Origin: Parus major
Taxonomy: Eukaryota > Chordata > Aves > Passeriformes > Paridae
Direction: 5' to 3'
DNA length: 64,000 bases
NCBI RefSeq assembly: GCF_001522545.3
Contig: NC_031768.1
Coordinates: 4,017,088-4,081,087, forward strand
Part shown: positions 1 through 11,530 of the stretch, one piece after another
Position numbering within the stretch: the stretch's first letter is position 1
How the letters are laid out: each line of letters opens with the position of its first letter
Program-made: the position numbers and the translations under genes
Notes under the pieces: generated by a model
The model's database searches: none
What the model was told of the DNA's origin: nothing
The model's input: only the letters and a program-made list of their open reading frames with translations

Positions 1-2826
1 CCTAAAACAAATTCAACAATTTTCCAGCAAAGTATCCCAATTACACACTGCATCTATCTTCTCTAGGAAAAAAAAAATATCTCTTGAAGTTATTGATTTA
101 GTTGTAAGGATCAAAAATCCTAAAAGAGTCTCAAATTCTTAATCTGGATTTAGATCATCTACTTGTTGACTTGATCAGGTTGTCCATCCTTGCTTTCTGC
201 AGCTACCACACAGCTTGGTGAGGAAGACCTCTGGAAGTTAACAGAGATACAGCCACAATTCAAATCAGCTGATGATCACCCTGAATGTGTTTCAGGCAAC
301 TTTTCAGGTCACATTGTACTGCAGGACGCACAAGGAGAAGATTTGATATCAGGACCTCACTGAAACCCTGAAGTGTTTGAGCCATCTGGTTCCAATGGGA
401 GATCCAGAACACCAACGTTTTCCTGGCAACACAAAATCCAGTTCTCCCCCGAGCCACCAGCATGAAGAACATGCAGAAACATCACCATCATGATCAGTCT
501 GACCACATCCCACCCAGCCATCAGCTTGCAGTTGAAATATTTCAACTGGAAACCACGAGAAGGGTTAAATGGTGAGGTCTGCACACCAATTTTGCAATGC
601 ACCTGCATCGTATTCTGACCTTAGGTGAGCAAACACACAAGGAGTGACCACAGCAAACCAACACAAGAGCTGCCTCCTGGAAAACCTTTGTGAAAATGAA
701 GGAAGCTGAAAATTAAGGATCCAAGTGGTTCAATGTTTTCACATCCTCACTTTGGAAGATGATGTATCTGGTGGATGACTCCTATAACCGGTCTTGCAGG
801 GAAAATCTTTCTTCAAAGGAAAAGATAAAATGGTCTGTCTACAATAAGTCTGCATTGATTGGGCCTTAAAAAAAAAAAAAAAAAAAAGAAAAAGAAAAAA
901 GCAAAAAAAAATCTTCCAAGGAGCAGCAGCAGCTCCTTGTAATTGGTAATTGGTTCTATTCAGATCGTGGATGGTTTCATAGGCTTTGGGCTTTAGGGAA
1001 CTCAGTCGAATTTCTGCCATTGAAGCATTCAGCTATTCAAACAGAGCCCCTCATTGTCATTCAGAATGCAAAAAACTCATTTGCAATTTCAGCTTTGAAA
1101 GTGGTTTTAAAAGGACCTTCCTTCTACCTGAAGGAAGAAAGAATGGGAGGGAAGTAGAGAGGAAGTGAAGGGAAAGCGTGGTGAGAGAGGAAGTTCTCAA
1201 CGCTCAGAAGACCTGGGGAAAAGAAACAATAAAAAATGAACATGCCTGAAATCAGAATTTCAAGGAATGATCAGCCCAGTTTCTGGGAGAGATGACACCT
1301 TGGCTCAGTCATCCCTCAGTTTCTAAATCAGTCTGTCTCTCCTCATTACTGACCTCTTTCCCTGACTGGAGATTTCTTGACTATTTTCTTGCAGCATAGC
1401 AATTTGAAAGGAAAATATGAGCTATTATCTTGTAGACTAGGTGAAGATAACCACAGAGGGATGTAACTAAGAACACTGATTTGGTTCTACATTTAGTCAT
1501 GATTTTCATTTTAATAAGATTTAGAAATTTTTCAGTTCTGCTAAGAAAGGAATTGTAGCCCCAGTCAGTTTAAAAACAAAACCAAAGAAAGCAACATACA
1601 GCTCTGAGATACTAACAATAAAGAAACAAAACCTGGAATAGCTCAAGAAGCATTTTTTTATCCTTTTTTAAATGAAAATACGCAAAGAATTTATGAATAT
1701 TAGGCTGAAACACAGTCCAAAGCATTCAAATATTGATATTCTGGAACAAACTGGGAAATATTCTCCATCTTTTGTCTGATTCTTATCTGTTTTAAAGATG
1801 ACAAGTTTGAACCACTCTTCCCCAAATTTTCAGGTAAACTAAAGCTTTGTCACTGCACCCATATTAAAGGGAGATAAACTCAAAGAGGGATAAAGGGACC
1901 AGGGGTTAGGAAGGGAAGAGGAGCAGAAGTGGGAAAGCTTTTTAGTAGCTTCCATCACTCTGGAAACAGGAGAATCAAAAGCCTTGTGAGAACAGGTTTT
2001 TCCTCAGAAGACTTCATGCCCGATTTGATACTGGAAAGATTCAGATAAATGTTGAATGCTTGTCAAAAGCAATCGCTAAACCTTCTGATATTCACTGGCT
2101 ACCAAGCTTAATGCTCATATCTATAAGCTCACAGTCAGCCATTTTTTATCAGGACAAGCTGCAAAAAATTAAATATTTTCCATGAGACACTTAAGAATGG
2201 AAAAGGAATTTCTGGTTCTCCAAGTACCATTAAGAAGATACCAGTTGAAAAGCCCTGTTTGTTACCACGCATCTGGGAATGCTCAAGATGGGGAAACAAA
2301 ATCTTAATCATCTGCGTGCAACTACTTGTGAAAGCATCTGTGCTGCTGATACCTATCTATTCCACCCCCAAAATGCAAGGGAATAACTACAATTTCCTTA
2401 GTTTGAAGCCATTGACTGCTCCAAGCTGATAATGTGCAGGAATATTGTTATCTGGCAAAAAAACGTGCTCTCTCGCATGACCTGTTCTTACAGTACACAC
2501 ACAATTAGCCATTCAGTCTTGATATGCTCATGAATTAAAGCAGCAGCTTTCAAAACACTCTGGATGGCTTAATGCACACTGAGCTTTAAAGCATAAAATG
2601 GGGATTATTCTTTTTACCCTGCCTGAAGTTACTCTTTTCTCGTGCAGCTCGTTCCTGGGGTTCCAGTGGCATCTGGAAGATGTGAAGCTTTTCCCATTAG
2701 GTGGTTCTGTGAGCACAGGATCAGTGGGAAAAGGAATTTCCTCTGGATACTTGGTCAGATGACTGAAGACCTAAGTCAGATCTCTATGAATTCTTCCCAT
2801 TTTTAGAACAACTTGGAGTGGGATTA
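1..2826. other. Non-coding stretch, no gene seen
   Basis: I see no exon with a convincing acceptor, open frame and donor here. The sequence is AT-rich and unique-looking. The open frames on both strands are under 100 codons and look like chance. The only simple-sequence feature is an A-rich tract at 868-911, broken by a few G and C bases. It could be an old retroposon tail on the plus strand, but I recognise no element body upstream of it. Confidence 0.6.
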
Positions 2827-2827
2827 G

Positions 2828-2855
2828 TCTCTCTCTCTCCTCTTCCCAGGTGAGT
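2828..2855 (+). promoter_or_regulatory. Recursive-splice-like site (3'ss directly followed by 5'ss)
   Basis: A run of about 20 pyrimidines ends in CCCAG and is followed at once by GTGAGT, so a strong acceptor abuts a strong donor with no exon between. This is the known architecture of ratcheting or recursive splice sites in very long vertebrate introns, mostly of neural genes. The junction lies between 2849 and 2850. If used, it would imply that this part of the window is intron of a plus-strand gene. Chance occurrence is possible; only one similar site stands out elsewhere (25,751-25,789, same strand). Confidence 0.35.
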
Positions 2856-5800
2856 GTTTATACTCTTATACACATACTAAAGCAATGAATTAATTATATT
2901 CTACTTAAACTCAGCAAGAAAATGGATTGAAACTGGGCAGCAGATTCAAGACTTATTAGAGAGGAGAGCAGCTGACAAAGATGTTTCTTAGAAATCCATG
3001 CTAGAGTAAGGCATGGAAAAATCCAGTCTGTGGGAAGGATTTTAAAGCCTGTGTATGATTCATGTTTTCTTCAGAGAATACCAGATTTTTCTATTTCAAG
3101 CAACATCATCAAAACATAGGGTAGTGATTATTTTTTTGATGCTGTAGACTTCTCCTTGCATTGCACCTTGCAAATAAACAGAGAAGGTAAGATTCTCATT
3201 GCTTCAAGGACTGTCAGCTAGAAGAAAAATATTTCCTTTCAGAGGGGAGAAGCCAGGAGAAATAAATATATATATATATTTAATTTTCACATCTTCATAC
3301 AGACAGGTTTGTGCTTGACATATGAAATAAGGTAGGGGAGGAGGGTGGCAGGTAAAATAGGTAAATAAGAAAGGTGGGGACACAGCACAGAACCCTTCAG
3401 CCAACTCTCCAGGGTGGCAACGTGGGCTTGAAGAAGGGCAGGGAGATTTCTCTCAGTGCTAACTGGTTCTCACAAGAGGATGTAGCATAACATGACACCC
3501 CAAGCATTATGGCACTGGAGATACCCATTGAAAGCCTCCAGATGAAGATGAACTGAACCCCGTTTGTGTGTCTGATGTGTGTGCAAAGACAAGGCATTAA
3601 AGACCACGGCATCAAACAATTGTAATGCCAAGATAGGGTGGAATGAATTACAGACACTGCAGTCAGAGCCACAGCTGTGCCACACCGTACATATCATAAC
3701 CTTGCAGCATGAAAGGGATGAGTCAAGAGGACTATTTCATTTCTAAATCTGATTTTCCATTATTTGGGTTAGGAGTCAGAGCGTTTTAGCAACAGATCTA
3801 GAACTCCTCTGGGTTTGGATGCAGGCATGTCTGTATACACACAACTGCTTCTCATTGAAAAAAAAGTGGTAGGAAAAGAGGAAATTTGAAGGAATATCAC
3901 AGTTTCAACAAGGCTTTAATAAAAAAAAAATATTAATGATGGCTTCAAAGCTCTGCAGACCTCTCTTTAATAATTGTTAAAGTGCAATCCATTAAGGACT
4001 GTAATTATGTGGGAAGAAGGTTATCCCTGGTCCTGAGCCAAATACTGATTTCTGTTACCTGCTCTGCATGCCAGTGGCTCACAAGGAGCAGCAACCACAT
4101 AAACAAAACAAGAATTGGACTATTGGGAGCCAACACCCCCCTGGCCAGAGTCAGTACAGGGAAGGCATCAGGAAGAGCAGAGTTCTCCATGCCTTGGGCG
4201 ATGCACAGTGTCCTCCACATTTTCATCTTCCTGACTCCCACCTGCTTCCATGCACTGGAGAAGAGATGAGATCTCTGCTTGCAGACTGCTGGGAGCACGT
4301 GTGACATGGCTCTCCCCAAGCCTGGTGCAAAGGAGGGGCCACAGGGGAGCAGCAGGACCGCGGAGCAGCGATGGAGCAAGGATGCAGGGTTGCCAAGCAA
4401 CAGCCTACCACGGGAGGGGGGAGTTAAAATGGGATATAAACTCTGTTTGGTCGTGTGGGGCCACAGCAGCCCTCCCTTCTGCTCTTCCCCCTGCTTCCAT
4501 TGAGTTGTGGGTCTGGATTTCACCAGAAGGTTTGGCCACACGTGTCTCCTGCACCACGAGCTCCCGTAGGCTCCTCCAGGAGGATGCAGCAGGGAGAACC
4601 CTAAGAAATATTTCCTTTGCCAACTTGTCATGGATAATGCAGCAAGAGCAGCAGCAGGCTGCTGTAGGTTCTCCAGACAGCCTGCCCCAAGAGTCAGGAG
4701 CACAGAGTGAAAGCAGACCTGCCCCACTCACACATCTGTGCCGGGGATGCTCCATCCTTTGTCTCAGAAGCACAATCTAGGGGAGATGTTTTCCTTCATA
4801 GCATTCTGTGCAACAAGGGCAGCCCCTGTGTTATTCCCATCTAAAGTTCTTGTTTCCATTCTGTGAGGACATAAACATTTGAGGGTGTGCCATCAGAGGA
4901 GATCTTCCAGAAGATTTCAGTCAAGGGCCTAAAAGCTTTCAGCTTTCACCTGTTCTGGTGAAGAGGGACCAGTTTGAGAGGGGATGGAATAAACAAAAAT
5001 AAAAACTCCTGACAACTCACGGGGCTGGACCACAGATGCTGGAAAGACTTTTCTGAAGGTTGACCCCAAGCCTCTCTCTCTGCAAGGACAATCTCCCACC
5101 AGGCCAGCTCCTCATGGCCATGCCCCACAGCACAGCTTTCACCAAGCCAGCTGCTGCTTCCAGCTGTTCCTGTGCTGCTCTGCCTCTTCCCTGGTGCAAT
5201 TCAAGATTTTCAGTTTAACTACAAAAATTATTTGTGACCCTCCCTCTTCTGTTAACCCTTTCTTGACTGTCCATACTTTATAGCCATTAGCACCAACAAA
5301 CTGTGCTTATACACCACTGCACAAATAATTTTGACTTCATATTGCTTTTTCTATAACTTATCACTATTTACAGACAAAAGAAACAAATTATTACAAAGGA
5401 AACTGCATTTGCAATTACTGTTAAGTACAGAACGTAGGTTTTACCAATGGAAATAGCTCATGGGTAAGATGGATACATTCTCTGTGCATTTCAGGTCATT
5501 AAATCATGCAGGGAAACACAAAAGGTTAGAAGACAGACACTTATCTCTCTTCCATCTATTTTGGTCGCCTTTAATAGACAAAAAGAGAGGAGAAAACACA
5601 TTTAAGAGATGATTCCTTCCATTTGAAGTGATTGGCCAAGGTAGAACAGAAATCACACCTTGGAAATTCCCATTCTTCTCTCTCTCCAAGTGCTGTGTGG
5701 AGAGGCTACAGTGAATTGCACCATAAACACTTCAAATTAAGCGAGATGAGCAATGTCCAAAGCAGCCAACTGTTGCTGAGGTTTTAAATAGCAGCAAGCC

Positions 5801-6159
5801 CACAGGCAGGATTTGAAGGCAGTTAATGGATATCTTGTTTTTTGGGGAGGAAACTTTTCTACGAGAGCAGAAAAGCACTTGGCTGTAATTCTGGCAAACA
5901 AGTGGAATTTTATATGCTGGCTGGAGATGGAAAATTGCTCCAAGTATTTTGTGGGAGAAGTTTGGTGGGGATGTGTTAATGGAGCACTTTAGCAGTAGAG
6001 AAGAATTATGTGGTGGAGAAACCATGGGATAATCCTGCCCTGTGAAGGGTTTCAGATTTAAATGAAACATGAATGACAGCAATGCATTGAACTGGTATTA
6101 AAGGAGAAAAATCAAAATTGTCATGTCATCCACTGGTGACAACACTTCTGGAGTTCTGT
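2856..6159. other. Non-coding stretch with a GC-richer block
   Basis: I can support no gene here. A short TA repeat lies near 3265-3280. The block from about 3990 to 4790 is richer in G and C than its surroundings and holds overlapping open frames on both strands, the longest being 240 codons on the minus strand at 4005-4727. None shows a recognisable domain or conserved pattern, and several frames are open at once, as expected from base composition. It may be a decayed repeat or a conserved non-coding block. Confidence 0.5.
4389..4401. promoter_or_regulatory. RFX-type X-box-like motif
   Basis: GTTGCCAAGCAAC is an inverted repeat of the half-sites GTTGCC and AGCAAC with a one-base spacer, close to the X-box bound by RFX transcription factors (half-sites related to GTTRCC with a 0-3 base spacer). 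RFX factors drive ciliary genes and also MHC class II genes. No gene start is evident next to it, so function is inference only. Confidence 0.25.
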
Positions 6160-6660
6160 GTACCACTTCTCAGACCCAGAAAAACTGAGACACACTGGAG
6201 TGAGTCTAGTGAAGGACCACAAAAAGGGTTAAAAAATTGGAGAATCTCATCCATGAGGAGAGGCTGAGAGAACTGGGACTATTCAGACTGGAGAAGGCTC
6301 AAGAGGATCTTAGTAATGAGTAAAAATAGTGGATGGGATGGTGCAGAGAAGCTGTAGCCTGACTCTCCTCAATGGTATTCTGTGAACAGACAAAAGGTGA
6401 AAGACACGAACAGAAACCAAGCAGTTCCATTTAAAGATATGATTTCACATATATGTAAATAATGCATTTACTTTTTCAGTGAAGGTTTTTACCTGGCAGA
6501 GGTATCCTACAGGGTGTCTGTCCTTGGGGTTTTTCAGTATTTGACAGGGCACAGTCCTGAGCCACTGCTGTAGTAGCTGGCCCTGCTTTGGGCAGCAGGG
6601 CTGGTCTAGACCTGCCAAGGTCAGCCTCATGGCTCTGTAGGAAAAGCACCAATTCCACTC
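6160..6660 (+). repeat. CR1 LINE fragment, old and internally deleted
   Basis: The stretch around 6160-6310 reads like the CR1 3' region in plus orientation: a match to the segment where lesions, labels and the phrase 'gaggagaggctgagag' precede 'gactggagaaggctc'. The part near 6540-6640 matches the later CR1 segment with GGCCCTGCTTTGGGCAGCAGGG and CTGGTCTAGACCTGCC. The middle does not match, so the copy has lost or diverged internal sequence. CR1 copies in birds are mostly 5'-truncated and dead, and no coding remains here. The boundaries are approximate. Confidence 0.7.
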
Positions 6661-8619
6661 TCCACAGAGAAGCTGACCTGGTCCAACACAGACTGGTTCT
6701 GTGGTACTTCCTGTTCAGTTCCTTGGGGACTAATTTTTGGGTTGGGTTGGTTTGTCACCCCAGGACAGTTGAGGTTTTTTCATTCTTCTTTTATTTTTTA
6801 TTTTTTTTAGTATTGCCACCTGTCAAAAAGGGTCTCTTAACTACCAACTCCTATTTTTAGGTAATGATGAGTCATTTTAAAATTTACTAACAGTTACCAC
6901 AGTTGGTTTTCTCTGAGTTGAAGCGCTCATAAAGTTTATTGAGTAAACAGCATCAATATCATCTGTGCGAGAGGAAAAATGGGAAAATAAAAAGAGCTTT
7001 CCTGCCTTCCCTGTAAAGGAAGGTGGGTGTGGTGCAGGAAGGATTTTGGGATGTGACAGCTGGCACAGGGTGATGCTGTTTGTCTGCAGAGCCCAGGGGA
7101 TTCCATGCACCCTGCTCCATCCGCATGGATCACGTCCTTGCTGATCCATCCCTTCCCTACACAGTTCCCCCTCTCCCCACCTGACATCCCTCTCACACAG
7201 GATCCCTCCCTGCTCCCATCACTCTCCTGCATATCTGGGTCCTGTCTGTTCCTGCTATCTCCTTTGAAATGATATGACCACAGCACAATGAGCTTTAAGC
7301 ATTTTTTAGTTGAAGGTTAAGCCAGAAATCTTAATAAGGTACATCCTTCTTGCATAACATCTCCTGTCTTCCCTGCACAGCAGCGTGGAGAGAATAACTT
7401 CTTACTGTTTCAGTCTCCCTGTTATTGTTCAAAATGAGGGCAGGAAAAATAAAGCTGTGATTAACTAGTTACAAGTCAATAAATTAACCAAGAAGACATT
7501 ATATCAAAAAAAAAAATGAAAAGTTTATTTAAAGAAGAAAAACTCACAGAATATGCTAGATGCTGAGGCACAGAATTATTGAACTGTACTAACTTTCACA
7601 TTTAATTAGAAGTTTAAGGTTGATCAAAAAGTTAATTGATATAATGCCTCTTTTTTGGAAAAAGCTGAATCCGGTACATTTGAAACATTCTGCTGTATGA
7701 GCTCAAAATTTCAATACAGTTTCTTAACTAACATGTTCAAATGCCAACAAGGATTTTTTTCAGAATAATTAAAACATAATAATTTCATTTTTTCCACATG
7801 AATTTTGGGATTCCTGTCAGTTTAGAACTGAAATTATAGCAGGTTGGCTTTTGTCATTGGACGTTACATTGAATAAAACTTCTGTTTTTCAGTTAGTTTT
7901 GATACACGTACCAAGGATTTCACTGTATGGAGTGGTTTTCTAATTGTATTTCTGTATTTAGATGTTCTTCCAGACACAGAGGAAAAGAAGTTTGGTGATC
8001 TCACTTTAATCCCTAACAGATAATTATCATAGACCGTGGCACAGACAAATCTCTGCCCTCAGAATTTGCAAAAGTGATCAGCAGCTGTTTTAGGACATGA
8101 CTGATGGGAGCTGGCAAAGCTTTGTTGGAAAGTGGCAAAATGCCTACATGTGCACATCCAGCTCGAGTGTCACTGAGTTTTCACATAAAGAATAAACAGA
8201 TTCTCCAAAATAGCCTTTACAAGATGAGGGAAGGGTGATGAGGGCAGGGAGAGGTGAGATCTCATTTGTCTTCAATAGTTAATATTAAGAAATGGGTTCT
8301 CAATAAGTCAGTACTTGCTAATCATGACACAGAATTTTCCTCTGTGCACTGGAAGTCTGCCCCAATCATTTCTTGTACCCAATGTCCTTCCACGAGTGAA
8401 ACAAATATTATTTAAACCTATTGACAAACTCAGCTTGTTGGAAGAGATGTTTCTCTAAAGATTAACAGGAAACTTTTTGAACCCAGCATTAAAACCAGAT
8501 CAGATACGGCCACCGCATACAAACCTTCTCAGAACATACAACGCAAATTGAGATCTTCCAAATACCATGTAGTTGTGTGTTATACTAGTTTATATTAGTT
8601 TTCCTTCCCGTACAGGGTG
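6661..8619. other. Non-coding AT-rich stretch upstream of the CpG island
   Basis: No exon or repeat is recognisable. The sequence is unique-looking and AT-rich until it turns sharply GC-rich near 8620. Open frames on the minus strand at 6877-7286 are short and overlap one another in different frames. If the minus-strand start in the CpG island is real, this is its first intron. Confidence 0.5.
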
Positions 8620-8837
8620 GCAAATGACACGGGGGTGGCTATTTCAGCTGTTTCAGAGCTCGTCCTTTAGCCCCAAATGGGGGGCCGGCAGGGGAAGAAG
8701 ATGTCCTTCGTGCCTCCCCCCGCCGAGGATGCTCTGAGTTCGCACAAAAAGCCTCTCCCTTGCGGGCTGTCCCTTCGTGGGACTTGGTGGGATCACAGGG
8801 CTCTCCGCCCTTCTCCCGGCAGCTCCCACAGCCGGCA

Positions 8838-8882
8838 CCATCCCCGCATCCATCCCCGGATCCATCCCCGGATCCATCCCCG
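8838..8882. repeat. 12-bp tandem repeat, about 3.7 copies
   Basis: The unit ATCCATCCCCGG is repeated nearly perfectly inside the CpG island. In one minus-strand frame it would read as a repeated Met-Asp-Pro-Gly, but that frame is probably not translated. It lies downstream of the minus-strand donor at 8946, so it would be at the start of the first intron. Confidence 0.85.
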
Positions 8883-8946
8883 CCGGGCACCGCCGTGTCC
8901 CGGGGAGCGCGGGGGACAGGGAAGGGACGCCCGCGGCGGGGCTCAC

Positions 8947-8983
8947 CGTGCGAGATGCTGTGGAGCAAAGCCAGCATCCACAT
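8947..8983 (-). CDS. Candidate first coding exon, signal-peptide-like start (partial)
   Basis: On the minus strand an ATG at 8983 sits in a fair Kozak context (GGGGGC before it) inside the CpG island. It opens MWMLALLHSISH and runs into the splice donor CACG|GTGAGC, leaving one base of the next codon (phase 1). A short hydrophobic start ending in a phase-1 donor is common for first exons of secreted or membrane proteins. Upstream GC-rich sequence would be the 5' UTR. I do not recognise the protein, and no matching second exon is evident in 1-8600, so the rest would lie outside the window or be hidden. It could also be chance, since only 37 coding bases are seen. Confidence 0.35.
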
Positions 8984-9320
8984 GCCCCCGCCGCTCCCCC
9001 GCTCCGGGCTCGCCTGGCTCGGCTGGTGGCTGCTCGGAGCCTGCGGGGCCTCTCGTCCGCCCAGCGAGCGCTCAGCCCCGCCTGCAGCCCCGCGGCTCCG
9101 CCGACACTCGCCCGGCGCTCGGGCGGGGGAAGAGGCGGCCGGCGGCGGGGGCGGGGGGCGGGTGCGCGGCGGGGCCCAGGTGTGTCCTTGGCTCGGGGAG
9201 GCGCCCGCAGGGCGGCGGGGGCAGGGCCACAGGTGACAAAATCCTCCGGCGCGGCCACACCAGCATCCCCGGCAGCAGCAGCGGCGGCCGGCCCCGAGCC
9301 GCGGCGAGCCGGCTCCTCGC

Positions 9321-9398
9321 ACTCCTCCTCCTCCTCTTCCTCCACCTCCTCCACCTCCTCCTCCTCCTCCTCTTGCTGCTGCTGCTCTTGCTGCTCCT
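9321..9398. repeat. TCC/CTG trinucleotide-rich tract
   Basis: An imperfect run of TCC and ACC triplets passes into CTG/TTG triplets. It gives poly-Leu, poly-Ser or poly-Glu in different frames, which accounts for part of the long open frames in this island. A purine strand of this kind can be a replication or sequencing trouble spot. Confidence 0.85.
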
Positions 9399-9530
9399 CA
9401 CACGGCTCCCCTCGGCCCGGCGGCAGGCGGGCGGGCAGGCGGGCACATCTTCCTCGCTCGCCTGCTCCTCTGCTGGCTGCGCTGCCCTCCTGGGCTCGCT
9501 CTCCGGCAGCTCGGAGCGCTCGGAGCCCGC

Positions 9531-9544
9531 TGCTCACCTCCCCT
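9531..9544 (-). other. Strong splice donor in CpG island, possible non-coding first exon end
   Basis: On the minus strand GGGGAG|GTGAGCA matches the 5' splice-site consensus well, with the exon ending at 9538. GC-rich sequence at higher coordinates would be a leader exon. No good acceptor with a pyrimidine tract lies between here and the ATG at 8983, so this donor and the 8946 donor more likely mark alternative first exons than one spliced leader. Confidence 0.3.
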
Positions 9545-10224
9545 GCTCCCGGCGCGGCGGAGGGAGCAGCGCTAACCCCAGCCCTCCGCTGCCTTAAAGC
9601 ACCACCAGGTCCGCACGGAGCGGGGGAAAGCGGGAGCCAAAGCAGCGGGTGCTGTAAGGTGCGCTGGGATGTGCCAGTGTCGGCAGTGTCCGTGTGTGGC
9701 TCCATCACCCAGCAGCGCATCCCCTCGGTGGCACCCCCGAGGGACCGGAGGGAGGAACTCTACGGCTGGGCTATGTTTAAAGCAGTGTTTACTTTGTTTC
9801 ATAGGACTTTTCGTCATTTATACGAGATTGTATGTATTGTAGGTAATTTATTCTGGATATTGACCTCTCTCGCTTGAGATATCCTTGCCGAGTTGCAAAT
9901 CTTCCAGTGAATGGAGTAGCTTGATTCCCCACTCATGTGTAACTCAGAGAGGGTGTGTTGGAGCTCTCTGGAATGTAATATTTTCTCACAGATCGTGTGA
10001 CAGTGTTAGCTCAGCTTGAGTCAGCTTGAGATCCACACCAGAGACCCTAGACCGGGATCAAACACGAATTTACCTCATCCTCTACATGAAAATTTAAATA
10101 TCTTATTTTGGTGATCACACAGAGGAGCAGCAGTTCAAGGTGAAAAGATCTTTATTTTCCCTCAAGAAGAAGGGTAGTCACACTTGGAAACTGGCATTTG
10201 AAGTGGTCACAGAGGTCTTGGGCA

Positions 10225-10312
10225 CTTCAGGACTTATAGAACCACAGAATCATCAAAGTTGGAAGAGATCTTCAAGATCCTCCTGTCCCACCATCAAGTC
10301 AGCAGCACCATA
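10225..10312 (-). repeat. CR1 LINE 3' tail, short fragment
   Basis: Read on the plus strand it begins with CCACAGAATCATCAAAGTTGG, followed by a GAAGAGATCTTCAAGATC-type segment, the reverse complement of the avian CR1 3' end. Only the last 90 or so bases are recognisable. CR1 insertions start from this 3' end, so heavy 5' truncation is normal. Confidence 0.8.
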
Positions 10313-11424
10313 AAGAGGCTGTGTGAAAGAAAGGCTGAGGGGGTTTTATGGGGAGCTGAAGAAGGGTCTGTGATTAAGGCATAAAGCTCCTCAATAAACA
10401 GCAGCAACAAAAATAAGTAATAAAAAAGATGGGCCATGTAGTACATGAGCACTTGAATTGATGAATAAGACGGAGTAGTAGATGCAAAGTTACCAAAGAG
10501 TTTAAAATATGGAAATATTTATTGGTTTACTTTTTATCCTGGAAAGGCAAATTATCCTCTGGGTTTGGGGATGACACAGGTCTGTACACATGTACTTGCT
10601 CTTGCAGAGAGAGAATATCTGCAGTGGAGGACACACAGTGGGGTTATGGGGGGCAAAAAATGTCAAACCACGCTCATGTTGAGAAAAAGGCAGCAAATTC
10701 TGGGCACATGAGGTGGGAGAAAGAGGGAGATGTCAGAAGCAAAGTCCAAAATATGTCTTGGAGCAGCTGGAAAACATTGGCAGTGACCAGAGGAGGGCAG
10801 GAAGGGGAGGAGGGGGTCTGGGCTGAGCTTGGGTCTTGGGAATGGGAGGAAAGATGTTTCTCTAAGTGTTTTTCAGTTCTTTCTTCTCATTACCTAAATC
10901 AGTAATCCAAAGTTTATTTTCATTGGTTATGATTTGAGTGTAATTCCCTGAGTTGAGTCATCTTCTGAGAACTTATTACTGATTCTACAAGTAAATGCAA
11001 TGCTTCATAACACCTGCTAAAGACCTTTGGGAAAAGAAGAATAAAAGGGGGGGGGGAGGAAATCATCAATTTTCAAATTAAGGCAAACCGCAAAAACACT
11101 GACTTAATTGTTTGTGAGATTCTAAACATGGGCTTGACTTCCTCTCCCTTGTTGCATAAATTAAATAAACAAAAATCTCAGCAAGAATTCTGTAGAGCTG
11201 TGCCATTTTCTCTCTTATAGGATGGATAGCAGGTGTTTTGTGCCAAGAAACATTTTCCTTGGTGTATTACATATACCCTCCTCAAAAAGAACCTTGTGAA
11301 ACAAATATTCTCTTGTTGATTTGATATTATCAAAATGGCTTCTTAAACCAGCAGAGAGGGGAAAAAAAAGATGATTTTATTGTTAGTTGTTGTATTAAAT
11401 ATTTTTTCTGTTGACTTCCTGATT

Positions 11425-11530
11425 CACAGAATGGGCTGAGTTGGAAGGGACCCATCAGGATCACCAAGTTCAGCTCCTGGCTCTCCCAGGACACCCCAAG
11501 AATCCCACCCTGTGCCTGAGAGTGTTGTCT
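11425..11530 (-). repeat. CR1 LINE 3' tail
   Basis: ATTCACAGAATGGGCTGAG and TTGGAAGGGACCCATCAGGA are followed by an 'accaagttcagctcctggc' segment. This is the well-known reverse-complement end of an avian CR1. The fragment fades out near 11,530. Confidence 0.85.

Larger units (their letters stand above)
8620..9760. promoter_or_regulatory. CpG island, probable promoter and first exon region
   Basis: About 1.1 kb is strongly GC-rich with dense CpG, in sharp contrast to the AT-rich flanks. It holds GC-box-like runs near 9144-9176 and no obvious TATA box, the usual make-up of a vertebrate CpG-island promoter. Both strands have long open frames (up to 366 codons plus, 355 minus), but these are low-complexity stretches of Ala, Pro, Gly, Arg, Ser and Glu caused by composition, and I do not call them genes. 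On the minus strand there are two good splice donors, at 8946/8947 and 9537/9538, which suggests transcription leftward from one or more start sites. Plus-strand donor-like sites (for example near 9229) are weaker. Transcription in both directions is possible. Confidence 0.85.

Noticed and set aside
3146..3186. Short plus-strand exon before the donor GAGAAG|GTAAGATT
   Set aside because: The acceptor is only fair, the exon is about 41 bases with stops in two frames, and nothing else supports it.
4005..4727. 240-codon minus-strand open frame
   Set aside because: No known motif, no splice or promoter context, and other frames in the same block are also long. It is likely chance in a GC-richer block.
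8653..9877. Very long overlapping open frames on both strands (up to 366 codons)
   Set aside because: They lie in the CpG island, are low-complexity Ala/Pro/Gly/Arg/Ser/Glu sequence, and three or more frames are open at once, as GC-rich DNA without stop codons produces. No domain is recognisable.
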